Source of the DNA: Nitrincola lacisaponensis
GTDB taxonomy: Bacteria > Pseudomonadota > Gammaproteobacteria > Pseudomonadales > Balneatricaceae
DNA: 64,000 nt
Reading direction: 5' to 3'
NCBI RefSeq assembly: GCF_000691225.1
Contig: NZ_JMSZ01000036.1
Coordinates: forward strand, 1-64,000
Shown: positions 9,659-18,702 of the stretch, one piece after another
Layout: each line of letters begins with the position of its first letter
Position numbering within the stretch: position 1 is the stretch's first letter
Made by a program: the position numbers and the translations under genes
The notes under the pieces: model-generated
The model's database searches: none
What the model was told of the DNA's origin: nothing
Seen by the model: only the letters and a program-made list of their open reading frames with translations

Positions 9659-10635
9659 TTTGATTTCTTTTCCTGCTGCATTTGTGGAAGCAGTGAACGC
9701 ATCAGAGCAGGGTAGGCCTCCTGCCAGCGCGTGTATACCCGACCTACATTGCCCAGTGGCTTGGACAATAATTTCAGGTTGATTGCCAGGGCCGTTAATT
9801 CAGCCAGAGAGATATCTCGTAGAGATGGACCCAGTCCAAACCACATTGCAAGCAAAGCCAGTAATCCAAACGATGCCCACAAAACCAGATCACTTGCATT
9901 CTCTGCCAGCCATTTCAAAATATGTAGTCGTAATACGGCTAGATAATAGCGTTCCTGATGTCCGTAGAGTGACGATTGATCCCTTCTTACAGTGGTTTCA
10001 GCAATACTGGATTGGGTATCCAGAATATGTAAACTGGTATGACTAATCCGGTGTCCGAAATACCAGACGAAGTAGATGGTTGGAAACATACTGAATATCA
10101 GAAAGGGTACCCATTGCGCACCCAGTGATAATTGCCATAGCAGTACCGAGGTTGTGACGGTGATGATGGTCCAGATATCTTTATAGATCACCTGAAATCC
10201 TTTTTTGGCCACATCACTGCCGAACAACATGTGCGCAACATCCTGGGAAACATTACCCTGCTGATGTCTTTCCAGATAGCTACGTTGCATGACAATAATC
10301 AACCGTGTTTCCAGCAACTTGCTGAGAATTGACTCACCAAAATCTGCCAGCACAAGACCCAGAATAATGGCCAGAAAAATGGGCATAAACTCAGGAAGCA
10401 AAGCGAATGGGTCAATTTCGCCGAGTTCTATCCGTTGTACTGTGGTTTTACTGAGCCAGGCAAATGCAGGTGCCAACGCGGCCCCCAAGGCTGCGAGGCT
10501 CAGAAAACCTATCAGTATCCAGCGCAAATTCAGCAGGACCCGCATCATTTCTACGAGCAGTAGCCTCCAGTGACTACCAATAAAGTAGGTGCCGATGCCT
10601 GGACGGGGCAGAGTCCTTGTATCGACCTCTGCCAT
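9655..10635 (-). CDS. Stand-alone ABC-exporter-type six-helix membrane domain without ATPase
   Basis: A 326-aa membrane protein that resembles the transmembrane half of a type I ABC exporter (like the Pfam ABC_membrane_3 group, by my recollection). Hydrophobic segments lie near residues 38-62, 78-100, 150-172, 175-197, 250-270 and 272-290, with an exporter-like intracellular stretch ETRLIIVMQRSYLERH near 108-123. No Walker A, signature or Walker B motif exists here or in any neighbouring gene of the operon. Its start codon overlaps the TAA of the upstream propeller gene (TAATG). Whether it borrows an ATPase from elsewhere or works without one is unknown. Confidence 0.75.
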   Translation of the reverse strand: MAEVDTRTLPRPGIGTYFIGSHWRLLLVEMMRVLLNLRWILIGFLSLAALGAALAPAFAWLSKTTVQRIELGEIDPFALLPEFMPIFLAIILGLVLADFGESILSKLLETRLIIVMQRSYLERHQQGNVSQDVAHMLFGSDVAKKGFQVIYKDIWTIITVTTSVLLWQLSLGAQWVPFLIFSMFPTIYFVWYFGHRISHTSLHILDTQSSIAETTVRRDQSSLYGHQERYYLAVLRLHILKWLAENASDLVLWASFGLLALLAMWFGLGPSLRDISLAELTALAINLKLLSKPLGNVGRVYTRWQEAYPALMRSLLPQMQQEKKSK

Positions 10636-12299
10636 TATGACCAGGCTCCGATTTTGATACGGTCAGTCAGCAATCTGGGTGTGCTTGAGCTGATACTTTT
10701 TACACCTGTAATCCAGTGCTTGATGGGCAGCCAGGTCATATCCGTTGCTGCATTGAGTACCCAGCCATGGTGTTTATTCCAGGCGACCAGGCCCAGGTCT
10801 GTACAGGCTGCATCCTGTATCTCGTGTACAGTATCAGGGAGTTTGACAGCCTGTACCTCTTTTGGACTCACCCGAAATAGCTGTTTTGCGCTCAGCAGGG
10901 TCACTACAGAGCCTGCAGCAGCGAGGGGGCGGCAAGGGTGTTGAAATACCGCGCGCATAATGCCGGTCTCGGTTTCAGCATTCACCTCCAGCAATCGTCC
11001 ATCCTCAGTACCAACCCAGAGACTGTTATCCTTGGCTAACAATCCCTTCACGGTTGTATTGCCCACACAACTGATCCATCTGAGTTGCTTGGGTTGATCT
11101 GCATCCGACAGGAAGAGTCCGGATTTTGAGCCCAGTGCCAGGCGGTTTCCAATAAAAGCAATTGCGGTAAGCTCTGCAAAATGTGGTGTTGTGGTGAACT
11201 TCACCTGAGACCAGGACTCTCCGTTGTCCCAGGAGCTGAACAGCCCTCGTTGCGTGGCCATGTACCAGGCTCCTTCAGGTGACATGGTTAGCCCTTCAGC
11301 ATCCAACACTGCCCATTCGGAACTGGATACTTTCCAGTGAGTACCGCCATCATCAGAAAAGAAGGTACCAAAACTTGTGGTTGCCAGTGTCCGGCCTTCT
11401 TCGAGGCTCCAGAGTTGCTTAACCCTGGCGGCTTCATCAGGAATCGCGTGTTCAGCAAACAGATCCTGTACCTGACCATTGCCAAGATTGACTAGAAATG
11501 CACCATTGATTCCCGCCACCAGAGCAAAACCCTTGGCGAGTAACAGTAGATGTTCCGCCTCGGCAAACCTTGGATCTTTAAGTTCCAGTGGATCATATTT
11601 CGAATCGCTGAACTCACAGGCTAAAATATTCCCAGTGATCCAGGCGTTAACATTATCGCCTTGGCAGGCCGCACTGAAGGGACGTTTTTGATAACGAATG
11701 GAAGAGCCGATGCGCCAAGGCCCTCGCCAACGGGTCAGATAGCGACCATCCTGTGCCTGAATAATGGCATCGTGGTAGCCCGTTTCTATTTCTAATTGCC
11801 AATGTGCTCCAGCATCATGAGACACCAGCAAACCTGCATGGGCGTTCACACCTTGTTTTTTGCAAAATGCCAGATAGTTTTCATCCCTTAGGGTCAGGCC
11901 AATCACCTCGGCACCCTGGGTATCGGGTAAGCGTTGCCATTTGTCCCCTTCAAGCTGATAGATACCGCGTTTTCCACCTGCCAGAATCTGACCCTTCGCG
12001 ACGAGTAACGACTTTGCGTTATCCTGACCGAGACTGGGCAATCGCTGTATCAGATTACCTTGTTTGTCAGTGACGGCTAATAGCGTTTCCTTGGCGTAGC
12101 TGGCACTCACGACCAAGCCTGATTCGGAGGCGGCCAAAGCGCTGATCCGATGTCCGTGCCAGTCGCCACAGACGTTTAACACATGATGATGCAAATGGTA
12201 GAGGCCGTTACTTGTGCCAAGCCAGATATCCTCTCCTTTGTGTACCACAGCCTTCACTTCAGGACGGCGAAAAGCATGTAATTGATCGATGGTATTCAT
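10635..12299 (-). CDS. Cytoplasmic Asp-box beta-propeller protein, third paralogue
   Basis: The 554-aa product consists of repeating beta-blades with BNR/Asp-box signatures such as SHDAGAHWQ, SDDGGTHWK and SWDNGESWS. It aligns along its length with the two upstream genes; shared blocks include TSFGTFFSDDGG, SEWAVLDAEG, and a PHFAEL motif matching PHYAEL and HYHEL in its paralogues. No signal peptide or membrane segment is visible, so it is probably cytosolic. The start overlaps the previous stop (ATGA). Propellers of this type occur in sialidases and in HCF136-like assembly factors, but no catalytic set could be recognised. Function unknown. Confidence 0.8.
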   Translation of the reverse strand: MNTIDQLHAFRRPEVKAVVHKGEDIWLGTSNGLYHLHHHVLNVCGDWHGHRISALAASESGLVVSASYAKETLLAVTDKQGNLIQRLPSLGQDNAKSLLVAKGQILAGGKRGIYQLEGDKWQRLPDTQGAEVIGLTLRDENYLAFCKKQGVNAHAGLLVSHDAGAHWQLEIETGYHDAIIQAQDGRYLTRWRGPWRIGSSIRYQKRPFSAACQGDNVNAWITGNILACEFSDSKYDPLELKDPRFAEAEHLLLLAKGFALVAGINGAFLVNLGNGQVQDLFAEHAIPDEAARVKQLWSLEEGRTLATTSFGTFFSDDGGTHWKVSSSEWAVLDAEGLTMSPEGAWYMATQRGLFSSWDNGESWSQVKFTTTPHFAELTAIAFIGNRLALGSKSGLFLSDADQPKQLRWISCVGNTTVKGLLAKDNSLWVGTEDGRLLEVNAETETGIMRAVFQHPCRPLAAAGSVVTLLSAKQLFRVSPKEVQAVKLPDTVHEIQDAACTDLGLVAWNKHHGWVLNAATDMTWLPIKHWITGVKSISSSTPRLLTDRIKIGAWS

Positions 12300-13666
12300 G
12301 ATGTTTTTTCCGTTTGCTTTTCATCATTTACCAGCAATTGTCTGCTGTCTGGACTCGTCGAAAGCGTTCTAATAGCCTGCCTGCCGAAAGCGTCAACTCT
12401 GCTGAGGTATTTTGGGTTATTCAGATGAGTTGCTAATACACCCGTTTTACTGCCAATAAAAAGATGCTCGTCGATAATGGCTAATCCGCCGCATAGCTCA
12501 GCATAGTGGGGCATCTGTTCCAGTTTGAGTTTGACACAACGCCAACTTTGGCCGTTATCATCACTCACGAACAGGGCGCTTCGGCAACTTAACCACCAGC
12601 GCCCATCATCACTGCGAATAAGGTGTTTGGCATTCAGTACTGACCATTCCGCGTCGGCAGGTTTCCAGGTAATACCGCTGTCTTCAGAGCGAAAGGTGCC
12701 GAAGCTGGCAACGGCCAGACGTACACCATCATCCAGCTCAAACACTTGCCTGAGCTCGCCCAGGCCATCAGGAAGTATCATGTCTGCAAACAGGTCTGAT
12801 ACAGCCCCCTTGGCTGGTTCTACCAGAAAAGCGCCTTGCATACCGGCGACCAGAAAGGCACTTTCCTGAGGTAAGGGATAGAGCCATTTCGCCTCGGCGA
12901 GCAGGGGATGGGTAAATGACAGGGTGGCCTGTCCGTCTTGCTGATACTCCAGTGTGTTACCCTCTAGCAGTGCCCAGTCTTTAGTTGATAACCAGGCGGC
13001 CGTTAGGGGGTGTTTTTTGTAACCACCTGTAAAATGGCGCTGACACCGTCCTTTCCAGCGGGATATCCAGAATTGATCATTAACCGCCAGCACAAGATCC
13101 TGATAGTCAACCGACGCAGCCACTTTCCAACTGGTACCATCATCGCGGGTTTCCAGTAATGCCGGTTTTGCATCGGGAGACAGCTTTTTAATTGAGGCCT
13201 GTATCTGCTCAGGATGGTCACTATGAATCCACAAGACTTCACCCCAACCACCAGTGTCCTTGAACAGGCATTGCCATGAATCGGCCTTGGGTCGGTTATC
13301 GGTATTGAGAAGCAAACGGAATATTCCCCGTTGAGTGCCAGCCAGCACACATTGGGTCTGGCTGTGTAAACACTGGATTTTCTCTCCCGGGGGACATGGC
13401 AGTTCTGCTTCCACCTGCCATTGAGCATTACAAAGATAGAGCTTTTGACCGCTCGCGGTTTCAAGCAACAGCAGGTAGCCTTGAGGAGAGACAGCGACCA
13501 AGTGAACGGGCTGCTGATCCCACGGGGAAATGGCGTTTAACTGGCCATTTATCAACTGAAATAATCCGATTTCAGTGGCCAGGAAAACGCCTGCTGGTAC
13601 CGCCAGAACACAATTGACCCTTGGGCGTTCAAAAGACGCTAATGAGTGATGCATATTGCTATACAT
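12296..13666 (-). CDS. Cytoplasmic Asp-box beta-propeller protein, second paralogue
   Basis: About 456 aa from the ATG at 13666, which has AGCAGG about nine bases upstream; a GTG at 13699 would extend it deep into the upstream gene. Asp-box units include ETRDDGTSWK, RSEDSGITW and SDDNGQSWR. It shares ASFGTFRSEDSG, EWSVLNA, PHYAEL and GSKTGV with its neighbours but is roughly 100 residues shorter, ending soon after the segment equivalent to LGMDAINAL in the first paralogue; it therefore seems to lack the last blade or two. No signal peptide is visible. It overlaps both flanking genes, indicating translational coupling. Function unknown. Confidence 0.8.
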   Translation of the reverse strand: MYSNMHHSLASFERPRVNCVLAVPAGVFLATEIGLFQLINGQLNAISPWDQQPVHLVAVSPQGYLLLLETASGQKLYLCNAQWQVEAELPCPPGEKIQCLHSQTQCVLAGTQRGIFRLLLNTDNRPKADSWQCLFKDTGGWGEVLWIHSDHPEQIQASIKKLSPDAKPALLETRDDGTSWKVAASVDYQDLVLAVNDQFWISRWKGRCQRHFTGGYKKHPLTAAWLSTKDWALLEGNTLEYQQDGQATLSFTHPLLAEAKWLYPLPQESAFLVAGMQGAFLVEPAKGAVSDLFADMILPDGLGELRQVFELDDGVRLAVASFGTFRSEDSGITWKPADAEWSVLNAKHLIRSDDGRWWLSCRSALFVSDDNGQSWRCVKLKLEQMPHYAELCGGLAIIDEHLFIGSKTGVLATHLNNPKYLSRVDAFGRQAIRTLSTSPDSRQLLVNDEKQTEKTS

Positions 13667-15386
13667 GGGTGCAACCTGCTGCAATGTAGAGCTGATCACG
13701 GTCAGTAGCGACTACACGGCCATCATTAAGAAGTGTGGCATGCTTGATGGGCCGCGCACTTTTAGGCCAGTCTGTCACCGAATGCCAACCTGCTTCGGGA
13801 CTGCCAATCCAGGCGCTGCTGGTGTTCCAGAGTAGAATGCGCCCGTCGTTCAGATCGATGGCTGCCAATTCACCTGGCCCGGGAGGTGCAAGGTGTTTGA
13901 CGCTGCCATCCGCTTCGATTCGATAGAGGCTATTTTCACCTACTGCCAGCATCGCGGCATCACAACAGGCGAGGAACTCACAGGGTTCATCCAGGCAAGC
14001 TACCTGGTGTGCAGTATCGGCTGTCGGGTTGAATATAAATACGCGGCCCTTGCTATCAATTGCCCAGGCTTGCTTGTTATCGACCGCTAAAGCGTTAATG
14101 GCATCCATGCCGAGTGCCGTCAGATAACGCGCAGGCGTGCCCGTTGCCAAAGGTGCCACAAAGCAGCCGCGCTTGGTGCCCAATAGCAACTGGTCACCCC
14201 AGCGGCATCCAGTGAACAGCTCGTGGTAATGGTGATGTTCCGTTATCAGATCAATAAGCTGCCAGCTTGCACCACCATTATTGCTGTAAGCGAGGCCGCG
14301 CTGACAAATCAGATAGTGGGTATGCTCGTCGACCATGACGTGCGCTTCTACATCAAGTTGAGCCCATTCAGACCTGACAGCCTGCCATGTCTCACCATCA
14401 TTGAGACTGCGAAAGGTTCCATAGGATGCTGTAGCCAAGACAGATGATCCCAGCGACCAGAGGTGCTTGAGCTTGGATGCTCCAGGTTGTGCCGCAATTC
14501 CAGCCAAACAATCATCCAGACGACCCTTGAGCAGATCCACCCGATAGGCTCCTTGCTCACCCGCGACCACGGCACTGTGACCGTCGGGTAAGAGTAGCAG
14601 ATGGGTAGCATCTCCCAGTAAGGGGTGTACCAGTGCACGCGTGGTACATTCAGATACGGCGTTAAGGGGGGGCTGCCATTCCAGTCGGTTACCTATCACC
14701 AAGGCTATACCGCCTTCAGCATCCACTGCCGCTGCACCGATAGCGCGAACTTGTGGTGTTGATTTGGGTAGATCCTGATCAATGAGACCGTACCAGCGGG
14801 TAATGGCGCGTGTGCCGTCTACGGCAAGCACCCAGTCGTGGTACTCGCGCTGCCAGGTCAATTGCCAGCTCAACCCCTCATCCTTGGAGCTGATGACGGC
14901 GGGAAGCCCTCCAGGTCCATGCTTTTTCATGCGTGCATGCAGTGTACCGTCACGATCACGCGAGATACCGATCACGTAGGCGGTCGGGTGTCCATCATCT
15001 GTGGGCCAGCAGCGTTGCCAGCGCTTACCATTGTGACGGTAAAGACCCTGTTTGCCTCCAGCCAATATCCAGTCGTTACCGGCATAAACAGCCTTGCATT
15101 CAACTCCGGATGGTTGTGAGAGTTCGTCCAATGGTGAATAGTCGATGTCAGCCAGGACAATACGGTAACCGTCACGGTCGCCGACCACGGCGATGAAGCC
15201 AGCATTAAGGGCAGGACCCAGGGCCTGCACATCCATGCCATCCCATCCCTTAAGGGCAATGGCACCGGTGGGATCCAAACGATAAATGCCTTGGCCTGTC
15301 GCTGCCAGAGTATCTGTGGCCGTTTGAAGCAGGTCACGTACCTCAAGGCGGGCATAGCTGGCAGGATCGGTGCAAAGATCAGTCAT
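13659..15386 (-). CDS. Cytoplasmic Asp-box beta-propeller protein, first paralogue
   Basis: 575 aa counted from the ATG at 15386 (AGAG about nine bases upstream); a GTG at 15395 would add three residues. The whole protein reads as beta-blades with Asp-box repeats SSKDEGLSWQ, RSLNDGETWQ and SNNGGASWQ, and begins with a blade rather than a signal peptide, so a cytosolic location is likely. It is the first of three overlapping paralogues downstream of a TonB-dependent receptor and the 146-aa gene. Conserved positions across all three, such as the EYHDWVLAV/GYHDAIIQA region and the HYHEL region, may mark a ligand site. No enzyme family could be assigned. Confidence 0.8.
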   Translation of the reverse strand: MTDLCTDPASYARLEVRDLLQTATDTLAATGQGIYRLDPTGAIALKGWDGMDVQALGPALNAGFIAVVGDRDGYRIVLADIDYSPLDELSQPSGVECKAVYAGNDWILAGGKQGLYRHNGKRWQRCWPTDDGHPTAYVIGISRDRDGTLHARMKKHGPGGLPAVISSKDEGLSWQLTWQREYHDWVLAVDGTRAITRWYGLIDQDLPKSTPQVRAIGAAAVDAEGGIALVIGNRLEWQPPLNAVSECTTRALVHPLLGDATHLLLLPDGHSAVVAGEQGAYRVDLLKGRLDDCLAGIAAQPGASKLKHLWSLGSSVLATASYGTFRSLNDGETWQAVRSEWAQLDVEAHVMVDEHTHYLICQRGLAYSNNGGASWQLIDLITEHHHYHELFTGCRWGDQLLLGTKRGCFVAPLATGTPARYLTALGMDAINALAVDNKQAWAIDSKGRVFIFNPTADTAHQVACLDEPCEFLACCDAAMLAVGENSLYRIEADGSVKHLAPPGPGELAAIDLNDGRILLWNTSSAWIGSPEAGWHSVTDWPKSARPIKHATLLNDGRVVATDRDQLYIAAGCTHV

Positions 15387-15476
15387 GATAGACACTCTTT
15401 AATCGGTACTTGAATGGTTCATTTTCAGCTCTGTCATTCCCGCACAGGCCGAAAATGACAGAGCTGGCTGTGCAAC

Positions 15477-15917
15477 TTAACGTTTTTTGCTACCGTCCAG
15501 TTCCATTTTGAAACTATTTATATTTCCATCTGAATCAATGGTATGCAGATGCACATATTCACGATGATCCTTATCATCATGTTTGATTTTGATTTTACGG
15601 ATACGCTGTGGGGACTGGGTTTTTTCTGCGACAGCCTGACGTCCTGACTCTGGCAGTACCGCAATGACCTTTTCAAATACCGCTGGATCAGAACCACCGA
15701 GCAGTTTGCGTGTCGTTTCGTCATAAATCACATCAAAGACCTTGTCGCCACGCAGATAATTGGTGCTGACTTCAGTCACACCATGCGCATCGGCGCTGAC
15801 AATTTCGAGCACTTGCGCACCCTCAATAAACTCTCTTAATACCTGCTGGGTGTCTTTAGCCAGCAGATTAAAATCATTAATTACACGTTCATGTTCAGTT
15901 TTGATTAGGGTTTGCAT
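15477..15917 (-). CDS. Unrecognised 146-aa protein in TonB-receptor operon
   Basis: I do not recognise this family. The product is soluble, acidic in its first half (helical start LIKTEHERVINDFNLLAKDTQQVLREF) and basic in the second (PQRIRKIKIKHDDKDHREYVHLHT). It has no cysteine, signal peptide or membrane segment, and its C-terminal third looks like alternating beta-strands. It lies between the TonB-dependent receptor and the first propeller gene on the same strand, about 90 bases from each, and is presumably co-expressed with the propeller genes. A His-rich strand (HREYVHLH) could bind metal or heme, but this is speculation. Confidence 0.7.
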   Translation of the reverse strand: MQTLIKTEHERVINDFNLLAKDTQQVLREFIEGAQVLEIVSADAHGVTEVSTNYLRGDKVFDVIYDETTRKLLGGSDPAVFEKVIAVLPESGRQAVAEKTQSPQRIRKIKIKHDDKDHREYVHLHTIDSDGNINSFKMELDGSKKR

Positions 15918-15963
15918 AGTTACTCACTCATTAGTGTTGTCATCAGAAAACGCCCTGTTGGGC

Positions 15964-15998
15964 AAGAAAATACCCCTCTTCCAAAGAAGGCGAGGTAT
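15964..15998 (-). terminator. Hairpin with short T tract at the end of the TonB-receptor gene
   Basis: Read on the minus strand, ATACCTC and GGGGTAT enclose an inner CTTC/GAAG stem and are followed by TTTTC. The hairpin begins at the receptor stop codon. It could terminate or attenuate transcription so that the receptor is made in excess over the downstream propeller genes. A second short stem (GCCC/GGGC) lies just beyond. Confidence 0.55.
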
Positions 15999-18514
15999 TA
16001 AAACTTCATATCAAAGCCAAGCCACAAGGTTTGTGGAATGCTGACGGTGCGATGTTCTACATGTGTCAGCTCATGGTTTGCGTTAAAGAAAGATTTAGGA
16101 CCGCTCTCTTGTTCATTGAACAGGTTGCTAGCTTCGAAGCGAAGGCGGATATCTCGGTTGATTGCATAAGCAGCGGTCAAGTCTACGGTTGTCAGCTTGT
16201 CGAAACGTTTGCGTGAAAACTCATCTTCTTCGGTCCGTTTGCCGTTATGGTTAATGGCCAATGACATCTGCAGATTCGAACTGGGACTGATCCAGTCAAT
16301 TCCCGCCGCCAGCAGATAATCGGGCTCACCGAAGAAAGGTACATGGCGTCCGCTTGCCAGACGCATCTTGCCATCAAACAATGTCTGATTGCTCCAGATG
16401 GTCAGGCCATCAAACTGCCTGATGCCGGTTGCGCCGAGATGGTAGCGCTGTTCCAGTTCGAGCCCGCGTAAAGTGCCACTCTCAATGTTGATGGGTTGCA
16501 CAATATTCCGACTACCTTCCTGTTCACCTGTGAGACTATTGACGATTAAGTCGTCAATTTTTTTATGGAAAATAGTGGCTGCAAGGAATAAATCGGGTGT
16601 CGACCAGACTAAACCCAGGTCTGAATTTATGGCGGTAGCAGGGTTCAAATCTGGGTTGCCTACAACAATTTCCTGTCCTTTTTGTTCTCGGGAGGGCGTT
16701 ATCTGGTCCAGTTGTGGTCGGTTTAGTGTTCGTGATATGGCACCTTGTAGTGTCATTTGAGGGCTTATACGCCAAGCCGTATGAAGGCTTGGGCCAATAT
16801 GCAGGTGATGACTGCTTTGCGTGTTATTACCGCCTTGTCCATCGTTACTCAAGGCATTTAATCGGTAATCTTCAATACGTACACCCGGTTCAACACGTAG
16901 CGTTTCATCAAGGAATTTAAATTGCTGGCGCGCCCAACCAGCCAGGTAATTTTCCTGCAGGTTATAAATGTCACCACTACTCGGGTTTTGGACCACACCA
17001 TTTTCAATAGATGATTTTCTGCCATCGCGCTCGTTACGTCGTGCCTGTAGCCCTAATTCAAATTTTCCGAGATGTGTTGCTGACCAGTCATAAGCCAGTG
17101 CTGTGCGTAACTCCAACAGCTCATCTGTCAGTGATTCAGAAGTATTCGAGACAGTAGGGGTTCCATGAAGTGCGCCACCTCTGTAGCGCAGGCGGATCTC
17201 ATCCATGGTTTTATCCTGATCACTCAGAAACCAGGATAGTCGGCTATCCAAATGCCAGTGTTCGCTTAATTGTTGTTCCAAGCGAAGGTTGGCTCCGCCG
17301 GTAATGCTTTCAGATTCCTCTGTTCTGAATCGATTGTCGTCGCTACCATTGTGAGCTGGAGTTTGGGTCTTGCGGACATCGCTCTGACTGACTGTTTCGG
17401 TGAAAAGCTGCGGTTCAAACTCAAAGTAACCTTGATCCAGTTCCCAACCCATTTTCAGGAATGTATTGATGCGCGTGACGTCTTTTCGATCGATTCGGTT
17501 AAAGCTTTCCCTAAAGCTGCCATCCGCATTCGTTTGTTCTGCAATATGCTGACGATTAGAGGGCGAGTTATTAATATTCAGTCCACCCAGCAGGCCAAAA
17601 TTTTCACTCATCGGGCCACCAGCCCAGATGCTTGCCCGGCCTGCAAGCATGTCATTGCTTGTCTCTCTGATTCCACCACCCAACACTTCAGTACTACCGG
17701 TGAATTCCTGAGGAATACGGCGATACTTTACTGAGACCCTGCCGCCAATTCCGTCATGCTCGATATCTGCCGTTGGATTGCGGATGACGCGTACCTCTTC
17801 AACCAGGCTGCTGGCGACGGTGCCGACGGAGAGGTTTCGCCAGCGTCCCGCACCGGGTATCGTGACGCCATCTACCTCAACACGCGAAAACTGTTTATCC
17901 AGGCCACGCACTCGCACTTCCTGTTTTTCTGAGGGGGATGTGGAAAACAAACCAGGTAAACGATCCAGCGCTTTACCTATGTGCTCATCTGGAAAGCGTT
18001 GCATTTGATCACCCCCCAGAATGAGATCAGGGCGCAGTGTGTTGAGTCGTTTCTGCTCATCGGTATAGGGGTTAGCAAAGCCATCATCGATGTAACCTTC
18101 AACTGAAATCAGCCCCAGTGTCATTACTCCGCTGTTCAGACTGCCAGTTTTTTGCAGCGTCACTGAGTTCTCTCCAGTAATGCGTAGCATCAAACCGCTA
18201 CCTGCAAGTAATTGTTGCAGGGCATCGTGTAGTGAGTAGTTGCCAATCAGTGCCGGTGCTGCGTGGTCAAAGGTCGTTTCTTCGGTATAAAGCACTTGCA
18301 GCCCTGTTACAGCTGATAAGTCAGCAAGTGCTTGAGGCAGGGGTTGAGCAGGGATATTGAATTGCCAGGTTCTAACCTCCTTTGCGTTGGTCAGTTCCTC
18401 ATGGATATTGAAATTCTGTGCCTGGACAGGTGCCGTTGCCAGCAATGTCAGAGCAATTACAATAGCCAGATGACAGGGTTTTGTCTGAATAATGGTGTTT
18501 CGTTTGCTGCTCAT
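15998..18514 (-). CDS. TonB-dependent receptor with STN signalling domain (FecA type)
   Basis: An 838-aa outer-membrane receptor. The order is a signal peptide (cut near PVQA|QNFN), an STN/secretin-TonB N-terminal domain at about 48-105 (WQFNIPAQPLPQALADL; HDALQQLLAGSGL), a plug domain (about 160-270) and a beta-barrel ending in the aromatic LWLGFDMKF, as outer-membrane proteins do. The STN domain is found in transducers that signal through a FecR-type anti-sigma and an ECF sigma, and both are encoded just upstream. The start has AGGGG eight bases upstream, and a Fur-like site lies at 18552. The ligand is probably an iron or other metal chelate, but the sequence does not show which. Confidence 0.93.
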   Translation of the reverse strand: MSSKRNTIIQTKPCHLAIVIALTLLATAPVQAQNFNIHEELTNAKEVRTWQFNIPAQPLPQALADLSAVTGLQVLYTEETTFDHAAPALIGNYSLHDALQQLLAGSGLMLRITGENSVTLQKTGSLNSGVMTLGLISVEGYIDDGFANPYTDEQKRLNTLRPDLILGGDQMQRFPDEHIGKALDRLPGLFSTSPSEKQEVRVRGLDKQFSRVEVDGVTIPGAGRWRNLSVGTVASSLVEEVRVIRNPTADIEHDGIGGRVSVKYRRIPQEFTGSTEVLGGGIRETSNDMLAGRASIWAGGPMSENFGLLGGLNINNSPSNRQHIAEQTNADGSFRESFNRIDRKDVTRINTFLKMGWELDQGYFEFEPQLFTETVSQSDVRKTQTPAHNGSDDNRFRTEESESITGGANLRLEQQLSEHWHLDSRLSWFLSDQDKTMDEIRLRYRGGALHGTPTVSNTSESLTDELLELRTALAYDWSATHLGKFELGLQARRNERDGRKSSIENGVVQNPSSGDIYNLQENYLAGWARQQFKFLDETLRVEPGVRIEDYRLNALSNDGQGGNNTQSSHHLHIGPSLHTAWRISPQMTLQGAISRTLNRPQLDQITPSREQKGQEIVVGNPDLNPATAINSDLGLVWSTPDLFLAATIFHKKIDDLIVNSLTGEQEGSRNIVQPINIESGTLRGLELEQRYHLGATGIRQFDGLTIWSNQTLFDGKMRLASGRHVPFFGEPDYLLAAGIDWISPSSNLQMSLAINHNGKRTEEDEFSRKRFDKLTTVDLTAAYAINRDIRLRFEASNLFNEQESGPKSFFNANHELTHVEHRTVSIPQTLWLGFDMKF

Positions 18515-18551
18515 TCCTGACCCCTTTCCATAAATACAATCTAATACTAAT

Positions 18552-18570
18552 GCTAAGTATTATCATTTGA
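18552..18570 (-). promoter_or_regulatory. Fur-like box before the TonB-receptor gene
   Basis: On the minus strand the site contains AATGATAAT followed by ACTTAGC, matching 13 of 19 positions of the Fur consensus, with nine consecutive matches in the core. It lies about 40 bases upstream of the receptor start, where repression by iron-loaded Fur would be effective. Counted by eye. Confidence 0.6.
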
Positions 18571-18702
18571 TTTATGGATAAGACGTGTGGGTGATGAGTT
18601 ATCCCCCAGTCAGATATGAAATTATTTTTTAATACGTAAGATCTTTTGAAAAATAACTTTAAATATCAATTATATAAAGTGGATTGGATGCATTGGCATT
18701 TA

